A DNA stretch of 64,000 nt, from positions 932,851 through 996,850 of the forward strand of contig NZ_CP021255.1 of the NCBI RefSeq assembly GCF_002952055.1. The letters run 5' to 3'. The translations under genes were made by a program, and so were the position numbers. This stretch comes from Desulfobulbus oralis (lineage in GTDB: Bacteria; Desulfobacterota; Desulfobulbia; Desulfobulbales; Desulfobulbaceae). Position 1 is the stretch's first letter; each line of letters starts with the position of its first letter. The notes below the pieces were generated by a model. It did no database searches. It was not told the DNA's origin and saw nothing but the letters and a program-made list of their open reading frames with translations. Below are positions 44,951-55,366 of the stretch, piece by piece.

Positions 44951-46201
44951 TCATCTCGTCGACTCCTGATGCTTCGCTGCGGCGGGTGCAGGCAGGCCCA
45001 CCTGACGCCTTTTTTTGACAATGCCCAGCCGCAGCATCGCCAGCCAGCACAGCAGGGACAGGCCGGAGATCAGGACAGTCACGCTGCCCGCCGCATACAC
45101 CAGACCGCTCCAGAAGGGCAGGGCGCAGAGGAACATGGACAGGCTGCCGCAGAGCAGGCCGCCAGCGTTGATGAGCGAGGTCACCGCGCCGTTGTCGCCC
45201 TGCACGCTCTCCATCATCAGCACCGTTCCCGGCGGCCGCAGGGCCGAGCCGCAAAAGGTGATGGGGGCGTAGAGCGCCGCAAAAACGACTGGACCGGCGC
45301 CGCCGAACAGGCAGAGCAGAATGCCGCAGACCCCGGACAGGCCCAGATGCACGGCAATCGTCAGCCGCCGCTGCCAGTGCCGGAAAAAACGCATGTGCGC
45401 GAGCGGCCCCAGCATGCTCACCACCGCATTGCCAGCAAAAAACAGGCTGTAGTGCTGGGGTGAAAGGCCGAACAGGGTCTGAAACACGTAGGACGAGACT
45501 GCCAGATAGGCCATGAAGGGCATGTTCATGGCGGAAAACAGCAGCAGCGGCCAGCGGAATTCCGGATGACCCAGCACCACGAAGAGCCGGCCCAGCGCGC
45601 TGAAGACCGAGCCCCTGTTCCGGTGCGCAGGCAGACAGGTTTCCCGAAAACCGAGCGCGCCCAGAAAAGACAGCAGTCCGCAAAAGGCCAGCATCCAGAA
45701 GATGCCCCGCCAGTCCACAGCCAGAAGAATCCAGCCGCCCAGAACCGGGGCCAGAATCGGCGCCAGCACCATCACGGTCTGCATCCAGGCAACCACCTGC
45801 TCAAGCGCCTGACCACGCAGCATGTCCTTCACTATGGCCAGCGCCATGGCACTGACCGCGCCGCTGCCCAGGGCCTGCAGGGCGCGCCAGCACAAGAGCG
45901 GGACAATGGAGCTGGCCAACGCAATCGCCACACTGGCAAACACGTAGACCAGGCTGCCGCCCAGCAGCACGGGCCGCCGGCCGTACTTGTCGCTGAGCGG
46001 CCCCCAGATCAGCATGGACAGGGCAAAGATGAGCAGAAAACCGCTCACGCTCAGGCTGGCTTTGGCGTAATCGGTTGCAAGCGAGGTCACCATGTGCGGC
46101 AGCGCCGGCAAATACATGTCGGTGGAGAGCGGAGCAAAGGCGCTGATAAAGGTGAGATAGCCTATCAGCCACTTGTTGCTGAAAATGAAGAGGCGTTTCA
46201 T
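44951..46201 (-). CDS. Bcr/CflA-type MFS drug efflux transporter
   Basis: A 416-residue transporter with twelve predicted membrane segments. FAPLSTDMYLPALP in TM1 and GPLSDKYGRRPVLLGG between TM2 and TM3 are Bcr/CflA signatures; WRALQALGSGAVSAMALAIVKD follows in TM4. It belongs to the drug:H+ antiporter-1 group; the substrate cannot be told. The C-terminus is short and basic. It is not in an obvious operon. Confidence 0.88.
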   Translation of the reverse strand: MKRLFIFSNKWLIGYLTFISAFAPLSTDMYLPALPHMVTSLATDYAKASLSVSGFLLIFALSMLIWGPLSDKYGRRPVLLGGSLVYVFASVAIALASSIVPLLCWRALQALGSGAVSAMALAIVKDMLRGQALEQVVAWMQTVMVLAPILAPVLGGWILLAVDWRGIFWMLAFCGLLSFLGALGFRETCLPAHRNRGSVFSALGRLFVVLGHPEFRWPLLLFSAMNMPFMAYLAVSSYVFQTLFGLSPQHYSLFFAGNAVVSMLGPLAHMRFFRHWQRRLTIAVHLGLSGVCGILLCLFGGAGPVVFAALYAPITFCGSALRPPGTVLMMESVQGDNGAVTSLINAGGLLCGSLSMFLCALPFWSGLVYAAGSVTVLISGLSLLCWLAMLRLGIVKKRRQVGLPAPAAAKHQESTR

Positions 46202-46289
46202 GCTGAAAACCGGGGCCGGAAAAAAGCTGGAGGCCTGAAAAGGCGGAACGTGAACGCCAGTATAGCACAGCGTGGGGCAATGTGCTGCA

Positions 46290-46929
46290 TTGGCGAGGCG
46301 GACATGGCCCGGGAGCTGCCTGACCTTGAGTCCATCAATCCCCGTTGGACGGCATGCTGGTGCAGGCCACCGGCATGGCCGATACCCGGGACGTGGTCAC
46401 TTAGTCCATGTTCGGCGTGGGTGCACGGGGCATCGGCTTAAGCGCCGGGTGGCCTTCTACCGGTGAGCGAAAAGCGCCGGAAAATGGGCGGTGGCGGGGA
46501 AACGGTCACCACCTACAGCATCCACAAAAGAACTGGGTGGGCAGCCCCGTTGATGCGAGCGGTTCAGCGCTCCCAAGGCGCGCAGCCGCAAGAGCAAGCA
46601 CTGCGTTCTGAAGTGGACAATGCCCTCTGCTCGGCAGCCAGGTCAGCCTTGACGCCACAGCCTGCCCCGCTTGCGGTGCTGGCCAGTCTTGTTCCGCTGC
46701 CGGGCCGTATCGTGGGGGCGGCACGGGCCCTGTGGGCACCGTGCCGGGGCTAGCCTGGACCTGCACCGTGGCGGCCATTGCCTGGCTGTGCCTCCGACCG
46801 CTGGCTGCCGCTTCCCCGCTGACCCTGGCCGCGGCTCCGCTGGCTTTTCTCATGCTGCGGAACCGGGGCCAAAAGGCGGCAGTACCTCCAGTGAAACCCG
46901 GCAACCGGAGCCCGATTGGCAGGTTCTGA
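46290..46929 (+). pseudogene. Decayed TMEM43/DUF1625-family membrane protein
   Basis: Fragments in successive frames align in family order: ARELPDLESINPRW, DGMLVQATG, a stop, FGVGARGIGL, LKRRVAFYRW, SEKRRKMGGGGETVTTYSIHKRTGW, then LAVLASLVPLPGRIVG, and the C-terminal helices VAAIAWLCLRPLAAASPLTL ending in a basic tail at 46929. At least two frameshifts and one stop interrupt it, and the N-terminal membrane helix is missing. The rest of the 46202-47074 gap holds nothing else I can name. Confidence 0.65.
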
Positions 46930-47074
46930 CCCGCGGAAGGCCGGTCCAGAGAAGAACTGGTCGGCGCATTTTGGCAGGAGCCGAAAGAGAGGCCGGGCCG
47001 GAAGCGGGCCTTGTATCCCCGCTGGTTCCCCGGCTCTGGCAGGCTGCCTGCAGGGCATTGCGGACAAACGAAGA

Positions 47075-47110
47075 GGCCCCGCCTGGCCATGTGCAAAGCG
47101 GGGCCTTTTT
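47075..47110 (+). terminator. Rho-independent terminator
   Basis: GGCCCCGC (47075-47082) pairs with GCGGGGCC (47098-47105), followed by five T residues on the plus strand. It would end transcription coming from the TMEM43-family pseudogene, just before the convergent paaK stop. Confidence 0.75.
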
Positions 47111-47130
47111 GTGCCGCCTTGTTTCCTCCT

Positions 47131-48435
47131 TCAGCGCTTCGGCCGCCTGTCGATGATGCGTTGGGCCTTGCCCTCCGAGCGGACAATGGAGTGCGGCTGC
47201 AGGAGGCGCACCCTGGCGGTCACGCCCAGAAATTCCTTGATGCTCTTCCTGAGGCCGCTCTCCAGGGCCTGCAGCTTCCTGATTTCGTCGGCCAGCAGCT
47301 CTTCGCCCATCTCCACACAAACCTCCAGCGTATCCAGGTTGTCCTCCCGGTCCACAATGATCTGGTAGTTCGGGGTCAGCTCGTGGCAGGCCATCAGAAG
47401 CGCCTCTATCTGCTGCGGGAAGACGTTGACGCCGCGGATGATGAGCATGTCGTCGCAGCGGCCGGCAAGACGGGTGATGCGCACATGGGTGCGGCCGCAC
47501 CTGCAGGGCGTGTAATCCAGGCTGGTGAGGTCGTGGGTGCGGTAGCGGATGAGGGGGATGCCCTCCTTGGTCAGGGTGGTGATGACCAGCTCGCCCTCCT
47601 CGCCCTCCGGCAGCGGCTCGCCGTTCTGCGGGTTCACGATTTCCGGGAGAAAATGGTCTTCCCAGAGATGCAGGCCTTTTTTCTCTTCCACGCATTCCAT
47701 GGCCACGCCCGGCCCCATGACCTCGGAGAGGCCGTAGATGTTCAGGGCGTCAATGCCCATTTTCGCTTCCATGTCCTGGCGCATGCTCTCGGTCCACGGT
47801 TCAGCGCCAAAGCAGCCCACGCGCAGGGGCAGGTCCAGGAAATCAATACCTTCCGCCATGCCGGCCTCCCAGAGATGCAGGGCATAGGAGGGCGTACAGC
47901 AAAGCACGGTGGCGCCGAAATCCCGCATCAAATAGGCCTGGCGCTTGGTCGCGCCGCCGGAGGCGGGCACCACGGTTGCGCCAAGGCGCTCCGCTCCGCC
48001 GTGCGCACCCAGCCCGCCGGTGAAGAGGCCGTAGCCATAGGCCACATGCACCACGTCATGCCGGGTCACGCCGGCCGCAGCCATGCCGCGCGCGGTCAGC
48101 TCGGCCCAGTTTTCCAGATCGCGGGCGGTGTAGCCCACCACCACGGCCTTGCCGGTGGTGCCACTGGAGGCGTGGAGCCGCACGATATTGTCCCGGGGCA
48201 CGGCAAAGAGGGCGTAGGGGTAGTTGTCGCGCAGGTCCTGCTTTTCGGTAAAGGGCAAAAGCCGCAGGTCTTCCAGCGATCTGATGTCTGCCGGTGTGAT
48301 GCCCAGGGTGTCGAAGCGTTTGCGGTAAAAGGGCACGGTGGCATAGACACGGTTGCAGACGTTCTGCAGGCGGCGCAGTTGCAGCGCCTCCAGTTCTTCA
48401 CGGGGCAGGGTTTCCTGTTTGATATTGAACAGCAC
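47131..48435 (-). CDS. paaK: Phenylacetate-CoA ligase family protein
   Basis: A 434-residue adenylate-forming enzyme. The ATP-binding motif is [16 protein letters not shown], and [11 protein letters not shown] and [11 protein letters not shown] are PaaK signatures. It activates phenylacetate or a related aryl acid with CoA; in anaerobes homologues often serve aromatic amino-acid breakdown. The start is taken as GTG at 48435 because AAGGAG lies upstream and the product then begins like other PaaK proteins. The gene stands alone, so the actual acid is uncertain. Confidence 0.88.
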   Translation of the reverse strand: MLFNIKQETLPREELEALQLRRLQNVCNRVYATVPFYRKRFDTLGITPADIRSLEDLRLLPFTEKQDLRDNYPYALFAVPRDNIVRLHASSGTTGKAVVVGYTARDLENWAELTARGMAAAGVTRHDVVHVAYGYGLFTGGLGAHGGAERLGATVVPASGGATKRQAYLMRDFGATVLCCTPSYALHLWEAGMAEGIDFLDLPLRVGCFGAEPWTESMRQDMEAKMGIDALNIYGLSEVMGPGVAMECVEEKKGLHLWEDHFLPEIVNPQNGEPLPEGEEGELVITTLTKEGIPLIRYRTHDLTSLDYTPCRCGRTHVRITRLAGRCDDMLIIRGVNVFPQQIEALLMACHELTPNYQIIVDREDNLDTLEVCVEMGEELLADEIRKLQALESGLRKSIKEFLGVTARVRLLQPHSIVRSEGKAQRIIDRRPKR

Positions 48436-48531
48436 GGGTTTTTCTCCTTGTATGGGGTTGGCCGGCTGCACCCGCCTCCGGGCAACAGTGGCGCGATCAG
48501 GCAGCAGGTTTCGCCTGGCAATTTGTGGGCT

Positions 48532-49227
48532 TCAGGAGTCTGTCAGCGAATCCACGAGCGGCTCCCAGCCGATGGCGTCGCTCTCGCGCACATCCGGCAC
48601 CAGGACGATGTTTTCCGGAAAGCCGTAGTCATGGAGGGACCGGCGGCATGCTCTCAGGGTGTCGCGCACCATGACAGGCTCATAGTTGCCGTACAGGTTG
48701 TAGGCCAGACCCAAAAGCCGCATGCCGCGGTGCTGCACCGCCTCCAGACTCAGGCGGGTGTGGTTGATCGAACCCAGCCGCGGGCTGGTGACCAGCAAAA
48801 GCGGCCACTTGTGGCGGGCAAAATAGTCCAGCATGATGAGGTTGTCGTTCAGCGGCACCAGGAGGCCGCCTGCCGCCTCGGCAAGCAGCCACCGATAGCG
48901 GGCCTGCATGGCCGCAACCGCCTGGTCCAGCCCGGCCTCCTCGATGTGCTGCTTTTCCTGCGCTGCCGCCAGCGCAGGCGAGGCCGGCAGCTTGAAGACA
49001 TAGGGATTGCTCAGATGCGCCTGATCTGCTTCGCTGAGGGCGATGCCCATCAGCTTGCGGTGCAGGGTGATGTCTTCGGCGATGCCGCTGCAACCGGTCT
49101 GCACCAGCTTGATGGTGCTGGCGCTGCCGAAGCGGGTCAGCAGATAGCGGGCCAGCAGTCCTGTGCAGTAGGACTTGCCCACGCCGGTGTCGATGCCGCC
49201 CACAGCAATGGTCTGTTGTGCATTCAT
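48532..49227 (-). CDS. bioD: Dethiobiotin synthetase
   Basis: A 231-residue P-loop enzyme with GGIDTGVGKSYCTG at the N-terminus, VQTGC (substrate-binding Lys-Thr region is variant: KLVQTG) and EAAGGLLVPL. It closes the ureido ring from DAPA, CO2 and ATP, the step between BioA and BioB. Its start overlaps the bioC end by four bases (ATGA), so the two are coupled. Confidence 0.9.
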   Translation of the reverse strand: MNAQQTIAVGGIDTGVGKSYCTGLLARYLLTRFGSASTIKLVQTGCSGIAEDITLHRKLMGIALSEADQAHLSNPYVFKLPASPALAAAQEKQHIEEAGLDQAVAAMQARYRWLLAEAAGGLLVPLNDNLIMLDYFARHKWPLLLVTSPRLGSINHTRLSLEAVQHRGMRLLGLAYNLYGNYEPVMVRDTLRACRRSLHDYGFPENIVLVPDVRESDAIGWEPLVDSLTDS

Positions 49228-50009
49228 GGCGCTGTCTGCCCGTTCTTTTGGGCCACGAGGTAGAGAGGATGCGCGGTCAGGCGCACGCCGCCGTTTTCGG
49301 CAAAATGTGCCTGGTAGGCCTCGGCAAAACGGGCGAGCCGGCCTTTGGTCCAGCCCGCCGGACTGCGGAGGGCGTTGACGCCGGTGTCCCGGAGATGCCG
49401 GAGCAGGTCCAGGGGGCTGGCAAAGTGGAGCTGGCTCCGCTGTTCCCGGGCCAGAAGAATCTGGAAGTGCCGGGCCAGAATGTCCTGCAGCTCGGCCAGA
49501 CTCAGGTAGGAGAGGCCGCTCCCGGTCAGCTCACGGATCTCGTAAAAATTGTCCGGTCCGTAGAGGGCAATGGCCAGAATGCCTCCAGGGTTCAGGTGGC
49601 GGGCCAGTTTGGCCGCAAGTGCCGGAAAATCATGCACCCATTGCAGGGTGGATGAGGAAAGGATGCAATCAAACTGGCCGGGGATGGGCAGCTCTTCGAT
49701 GTCTCCGCTCAGAAAGGCAGGCACGAGGGGCCAGTTTGGGCTTTTGGCCGCGATGCAGGCCGCAAAGCCGGGAACCAGATCGCAGACGACGAGCCGTGCG
49801 AGCCCGGGCCAGCGGGCCACGATCTTTTCCGTCAGGATGCCGGTCGCACAGCCAATTTCCAGGGCGGTGCCCGGTTTCAGCCGGGGCAGGGTTGCGGCCA
49901 CGCCGGCCAGCAGGGTCTCGGCCACCTCCGCCTGCATCCGCGCTGCGGCCTCGTAGCTGCTCAAGGCATGGGTAAAGCGCCTTTGAATGAGGCTTTTGTC
50001 GGCATTCAT
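49224..50009 (-). CDS. bioC: Malonyl-ACP O-methyltransferase
   Basis: A 261-residue class I methyltransferase. The SAM-binding motif is ALEIGCATGILTEKI, with SSSTLQWVHD and GILAIALYGPDNFYE characteristic of BioC. It methylates malonyl-ACP to start pimelate synthesis; BioG in this window would remove the methyl group later. RRFTHALSSYEAAARMQ at the N-terminus is the family start, which sets 50009 as the first codon although no ribosome site is visible. Operon with bioD. Confidence 0.9.
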   Translation of the reverse strand: MNADKSLIQRRFTHALSSYEAAARMQAEVAETLLAGVAATLPRLKPGTALEIGCATGILTEKIVARWPGLARLVVCDLVPGFAACIAAKSPNWPLVPAFLSGDIEELPIPGQFDCILSSSTLQWVHDFPALAAKLARHLNPGGILAIALYGPDNFYEIRELTGSGLSYLSLAELQDILARHFQILLAREQRSQLHFASPLDLLRHLRDTGVNALRSPAGWTKGRLARFAEAYQAHFAENGGVRLTAHPLYLVAQKNGQTAP

Positions 50010-50077
50010 GATGCGGAGGGAGGCGATGGGGGGCTGCTGTCGCCCTGTGTGGATGAAAACAAAGCATGTGAAAACGA

Positions 50078-50116
50078 AAAAAATGGGAAGGAGCAGCCGT
50101 CCCCCTCCCATTTTCC
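50078..50116 (-). terminator. Rho-independent terminator after the SH3 protein gene
   Basis: On the minus strand ATGGGA ... TCCCAT form a stem with further G-C pairs inside, followed by seven T residues. It separates the SH3-domain gene from bioC, so bioC needs its own promoter in the next 70 bases. Confidence 0.7.
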
Positions 50117-50135
50117 GCCAGCCTGATGAAAACGC

Positions 50136-50600
50136 TCAGATGCCCCAGAGCAGATCCTGCCTGATCCAGCCTTTCACGCCGTTTTCGTGCTGAATCTGCA
50201 CCCAGCCGTCTTTCTTGGCAAGCACCCGGAACACCACCCCGTAAATGGCTGTGGCCACTACCTGGCTTTTAGTGTTGGGCTCCTTGCGGATGTTGACATT
50301 GCGGTCGCTGCCCTTGTTGGCCTTGACAACCGCATGGGCATCCTTGGAAATCACGCTCTTGTTGACCCAACCCTCGCTGCCTTCAAAATCCCTGACCCTG
50401 AGCCAGTCGCCGGATCTCTTGATGACCTGCAGGGGGAAACCGTCACCCATCTTCCACAGTACCTCGTGCTTGTGGCCAGGGCCTGAGCGCATGTTGACAT
50501 TGTTGCCCTTTATGGCGACCATCTCGGCAAAAGCGGTGCTCTGGAACAGGAAGCAAAACGCACAAAACGCTGCGCAGAACAGTGAGGGTTTCAGGTTCAT
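50136..50600 (-). CDS. Exported protein with two bacterial SH3 domains
   Basis: A 154-residue protein with a signal peptide (cleavage after STAFA, residue 25). Two SH3b repeats follow: GNNVNMRSGPGHKHEVLW to EGWVNKSVI, and RNVNIRKEPNTKSQVVAT to KGWIRQDLL. Such domains bind cell-wall peptides or proteins in the periplasm. No catalytic domain is attached, so a binding or scaffolding role is likely. No gene nearby suggests a partner. Confidence 0.85.
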   Translation of the reverse strand: MNLKPSLFCAAFCAFCFLFQSTAFAEMVAIKGNNVNMRSGPGHKHEVLWKMGDGFPLQVIKRSGDWLRVRDFEGSEGWVNKSVISKDAHAVVKANKGSDRNVNIRKEPNTKSQVVATAIYGVVFRVLAKKDGWVQIQHENGVKGWIRQDLLWGI

Positions 50601-50784
50601 GGCGACACATCTCTTTGTCTGTGTTTAAGTGAAGCCCGGCAGAAATTTGCCTGGACAGCCAAAAACGGCACGCAGGCAGAAAGCCCGCGTGGGCCATGCC
50701 GGGGCGCTCCAGTGCTCCGGACAGAGCACTTTATCTTCTACTGGCCATGGCATAAAATTGCAAGCCTTTGCCTCATCCGAAACC

Positions 50785-51840
50785 ATGCATTTTTCACCCA
50801 GCGAGCTGGAAAGGCGCCTGAATTTTTTTCTGCCCGAAGGCAGACTGACAGCGGCCCACGCAGACCCGGGCGGCAATATCAACCAGACCTGGATCCTGCG
50901 GCTCGCCCGGGGGCAGCGCGCGGTCCTCCAGCGGCTCAGCCCGGTGGTATTTCCCGATCTGCGGGCGCTCATGGCAAACTTCCGCACCGTGACCGCGCAT
51001 CTGGCGGCCTGCCGACAGCGCGATCCGGTCATACCGGAATTCCCGCAGGCCTACCGCAACCCGGCAGGCCTCGATGCGCTCGATGAGGCGGACGGCAGCA
51101 CCTGGCGGCTGATCAGCTACATCGGCCCCTCGCGCACGCTCATGCAGGTCAATGCCCGGCAGGCCACGGCGGCAGGCCGCATGCTGGCCCGCTTTCACAA
51201 GCTGCTCCTGCCGCTTGGCAGGCAAAAACTTGCCGACCCGCTGCCCGGCTTTCATGATACGGCAGCCTACCTCGCCCGCTTCGATGCGGTGAGCAGAGGC
51301 AAAACGCCGGCCAGTCAGGAAGAGGAATGCTGTTTTGCGGGCATCGACCGCCTGCGGCCCTTGGCCGGGCTGCTGGAAAGCGGCGCCCACGCTAGGCACC
51401 TGGTGCATGGGGATCCCAAGTGCGGCAATTTCCTCTTTGCGCAAAATGCCGATGCCGTGCTCAGCCTCATCGATCTGGACACGGTGCGCCTGGACTATGT
51501 GCTCCACGATCTGGGCGACTGCCTGCGCTCCTGCTGCAACGTGGGCGGTGAAGATGCCGAAACTCCATGCTTTGATGCTGAAAATTTCGCCGCCCTGGTG
51601 CAGGCCTATGGGGCAGGCGGCCGTGAAATCCTCACCCAGGACGACCGGGCACTCCTTGTCGATGCAACCCGGCTCCTTATTTTTGAGCTGGGCCTGCGTT
51701 TTTTCACTGACCATCTGGACGGCAACCGGTATTTTCAGTGCCGTTTCCCGGGTCACAATCTGAAGCGGGCCGTGACGCAGTTCAAACTGCATGCTGCCCT
51801 GATGCAGGACGAAAGCCGCCTGCGCACTCTTGCCATCTAG
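50785..51840 (+). CDS. Aminoglycoside phosphotransferase-family kinase
   Basis: A 351-residue protein of the APH/choline-kinase fold. The catalytic loop is HGDPKCGNFLF and the metal-binding Asp is in IDLDTVRLDYVLHDLGD. The N-lobe begins GGNINQTWIL. Homologues include N-acetylhexosamine kinases and hydroxylysine kinases; resistance to antibiotics should not be inferred. The start at 50785 is where homology begins. tgt follows after 12 bases. Confidence 0.8.
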   Translation: MHFSPSELERRLNFFLPEGRLTAAHADPGGNINQTWILRLARGQRAVLQRLSPVVFPDLRALMANFRTVTAHLAACRQRDPVIPEFPQAYRNPAGLDALDEADGSTWRLISYIGPSRTLMQVNARQATAAGRMLARFHKLLLPLGRQKLADPLPGFHDTAAYLARFDAVSRGKTPASQEEECCFAGIDRLRPLAGLLESGAHARHLVHGDPKCGNFLFAQNADAVLSLIDLDTVRLDYVLHDLGDCLRSCCNVGGEDAETPCFDAENFAALVQAYGAGGREILTQDDRALLVDATRLLIFELGLRFFTDHLDGNRYFQCRFPGHNLKRAVTQFKLHAALMQDESRLRTLAI

Positions 51841-52974
<1,134 letters not shown>

Positions 52975-52985
52975 TGGAGGATTTC

Positions 52986-53345
52986 ATGTCAGGAATTGCA
53001 TTTGCCGCCGGAGGCGCGGCTGGTTCTGCGCCTGCAGCGGGCGGCGTGGCCATGCTGGGCCAGTTTTTGCCGATCATTCTCATCTTTGCCGTGTTCTATT
53101 TTCTCCTGATCCGGCCCCAGCAGAAAAAGGCCAAGGAGCATCAGGCCTATCTGGCCAATCTGAAACGGGGCGACAAGGTGATCACCAGTGGCGGCATTTA
53201 TGGCCAGATCACCGGCCTGACCGAAAGTGCCGTGACCCTGGAAGTGGCTGAAAACGTGCGCATCAAGGTCAGCCGTTCCTCTATCCTGGGCTCAGCCCTT
53301 GAGGCTGAAAAGGCCGCTGCCGCCCCCGAGGAGAAGAAGGGCTGA
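52986..53345 (+). CDS. yajC: Preprotein translocase subunit YajC
   Basis: A 119-residue protein with one membrane helix (QFLPIILIFAVFYFLLI, about residues 23-39) followed by RPQQKKAKEH and the soluble domain LKRGDKVITSGGIYGQI. YajC joins SecDF at the Sec translocon. The ATG at 52986 has GGAGG 6 bases upstream and was preferred over 52974, which overlaps the tgt stop. A terminator follows, so secD-secF are not in this operon. Confidence 0.95.
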   Translation: MSGIAFAAGGAAGSAPAAGGVAMLGQFLPIILIFAVFYFLLIRPQQKKAKEHQAYLANLKRGDKVITSGGIYGQITGLTESAVTLEVAENVRIKVSRSSILGSALEAEKAAAAPEEKKG

Positions 53346-53407
53346 GGCATTGGCGGCTGCTGAGCAGCCGCAGGCCATCGTGCATGGCAGCCTCAGCAAA
53401 TAAAAAG

Positions 53408-53439
53408 GCCGCACCCGCATACAAAGGTGCGGCTTTTTT
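53408..53439 (+). terminator. Rho-independent terminator after yajC
   Basis: GCCGCACC (53408-53415) pairs with GGTGCGGC (53426-53433) and is followed by six T residues. It closes the tgt-yajC unit. Confidence 0.85.
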
Positions 53440-54090
53440 GTTGACATCGGAGGGAAAAGTGGGCGGCACCCCTGTTTTTAGAGACTCCTGTTCGGAAGGC
53501 ATCTGATATTTGGCGCTGACCCCCTGGCACCGGGCTCCCCTGCCCTGTACCGTGTAAGCACGAAATTTCCCGGGGTAGATTCGGCGCACTGGCAAGTTGA
53601 ACGCATCTCGGAAAAAATACAGCTTGCCAAAGTACTGCAGCGGGCGGCTGCGCTGACCGGATTTGTCGTATCAGGGCTACGATCATTTCAGTCCTGGAAA
53701 ACGAACATGACAGGGTTGTAGCTTCCGGACCTTGAGCGCCACGTGAGGGGGAGGATTGGTTGCGTGCACCTTTTCCCGGATTGGTGCAGCCTGTGTCCGT
53801 TTCAGGCAGGAAATGCAGGACAGGGGGAGAAAGGGCCAACTTGTGCTTGCAGCAGTGCCTGCGGGCATCTATGATGTCGGAGGGCAGCCCGGCCGTACCT
53901 GACCGGTATCCGTACAGGTACGGTATAAGCTGGATACATGGGAGGATACACGGGACAAGGCCTGGAGGAGTCTGCCTTTTACAGGTATCCGCTTGAGAAG
54001 GCGTGTCGTCGTGGCAGGGAGGAATAGCCGGCAGTGGCGGTTACGCGCTCCCTTGCCATGTTTTCACTTCAAAACGTAACGAGGTTGCAG
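53440..54090 (+). other. 650-bp gap with a long-armed hairpin
   Basis: I see no gene here. CCGTACCTG (53893-53901) and CAGGTACGG (53915-53923) form a perfect 9-bp hairpin about 170 bases before the TauE/SafE-type gene, and could be an operator or leader structure. No coding remnant is recognisable in the first 400 bases. Confidence 0.4.
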
Positions 54091-55338
54091 ATGAACAGAA
54101 AGAGGTTGGGAAAGGGCTGGATCATGGCCCTTGCCATGCTGCTGGTGTGGTGTGGACCGGTGAGAGCCGCGGAGGACGTGCCTGCAGGCGAAGGGACGGT
54201 TTCGATGCAGGCCGCGGCCGATCAGGCCGGGCCGGTCACGCTCCGGATAGAGGGAGACAGCACCCTCAACAACGGTGGCACCATTCGGGTGCAGGGGCAG
54301 GCGCCTGCCGGAAAGCCTGTTTTTCTGGAGGTTTGGGCAGATGCCCACCAGGTGCGGGCCAGCCGCTTTGACGGCGAGCCGGACCCCAAGACCGGTGTGC
54401 GGCCCTATATCTTTTATCTGACCGAGCGCATGCCGGCCTATTTCAAGATCTTTGTTCCCATCACCATGCAGGACAAGATCGACGCTGAGAAAAAAAAGGG
54501 CCGCAAGTGGAGCATGTCGAACATCATCAAGGAGTTGGGAGCCGAATCGGCCTTCAATGTGCCTGCCGCAGCCCCTGTCCGGGCCTACCAAAGTTCCTTC
54601 ATGGCCAGCGTCATCGGCAGCCGTGGCCAGCTGATCTCCGATAAGCCGAACCGGAAGGTGGCCATGCAGCTGACCAAGGCCCGCTTCCGCGACCTGGACA
54701 AGGTGGTTGCCGCCCAGGTCGATCTGAAACCGAATGGCAGCTTCACCGCCGACATCGTGCTGCGCTCCGGCATTGCCCCGGGTGCATACAAGATCGTGGC
54801 CCATGTGGACAAGGACAGTGCAAGCGCACCGGCAACCTTTACCAACACCATCGCCTTTCCCACCGTGTACCTGAACAATGCGGGCACGAGCATGAATCTG
54901 GTCTATCCCTTTCTGTTGAGCCTGGCGGTCACCATCTTTGGCGTGCTCATGGGGGCTGGCGGCGGTTTCATCCTCAATCCCCTGCTGGTCACCCTCTTTC
55001 CATTGCTCCCCCACACCGTCGTGGCCGGTACTGTGACACCCACGGTCCTCTTTTCACAGGGGAGCGGTATCTACAACTACTCCAGGATCAACTTCATCAG
55101 CTGGAAGCTCGGCGTCGGCATAGGTCTGGCCATGCTGGCCGGCGGCTTCATCGGCCCGAAACTGACGGAAATGATCAGCCTGACCCAGTTCACCTTTGCC
55201 TTTGGCTGGATCCTTTTGGTCCTGGCCGCCCTCATGCTCTGGCAGACCACGCCCGGGTATCTGGCAAAGAACAAGAAGGAGCAGGCCATTCTGAAGGAGT
55301 ACAAGAAGCGCGCCCAGGAAGCGGCGACCAAGAAATGA
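54091..55338 (+). CDS. First half of a split TauE/SafE permease with a large extracytoplasmic domain
   Basis: A 415-residue protein. A signal-like helix (residues 10-26) is followed by about 240 residues of predicted extracytoplasmic beta-rich sequence (GQAPAGKPVFLEVWADAHQVR). A four-helix half-domain begins at about residue 270 with VTIFGVLMGAGGGFILNPLLVTLFP, the TauE/SafE repeat motif. The second repeat is encoded by the next gene, 28 bases on. Family members export sulfite, sulfoacetate and similar anions. A basic cytoplasmic tail ends it. Confidence 0.8.
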   Translation: MNRKRLGKGWIMALAMLLVWCGPVRAAEDVPAGEGTVSMQAAADQAGPVTLRIEGDSTLNNGGTIRVQGQAPAGKPVFLEVWADAHQVRASRFDGEPDPKTGVRPYIFYLTERMPAYFKIFVPITMQDKIDAEKKKGRKWSMSNIIKELGAESAFNVPAAAPVRAYQSSFMASVIGSRGQLISDKPNRKVAMQLTKARFRDLDKVVAAQVDLKPNGSFTADIVLRSGIAPGAYKIVAHVDKDSASAPATFTNTIAFPTVYLNNAGTSMNLVYPFLLSLAVTIFGVLMGAGGGFILNPLLVTLFPLLPHTVVAGTVTPTVLFSQGSGIYNYSRINFISWKLGVGIGLAMLAGGFIGPKLTEMISLTQFTFAFGWILLVLAALMLWQTTPGYLAKNKKEQAILKEYKKRAQEAATKK

Positions 55339-55366
55339 GCATTTCCCACCGAGGAGGAGAACGATA

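Noticed and set aside
44829-45683. A 284-codon minus-strand frame overlapping the Bcr/CflA gene.
   Set aside because: Most of it is an alternative frame of the transporter, whose membrane topology and motifs are complete; the tail beyond 44951 has no family match.
50785-51840. The phosphotransferase as an antibiotic-resistance gene.
   Set aside because: The fold is shared by many sugar, choline and amino-alcohol kinases, and the chromosomal tgt-yajC context gives no support for resistance.
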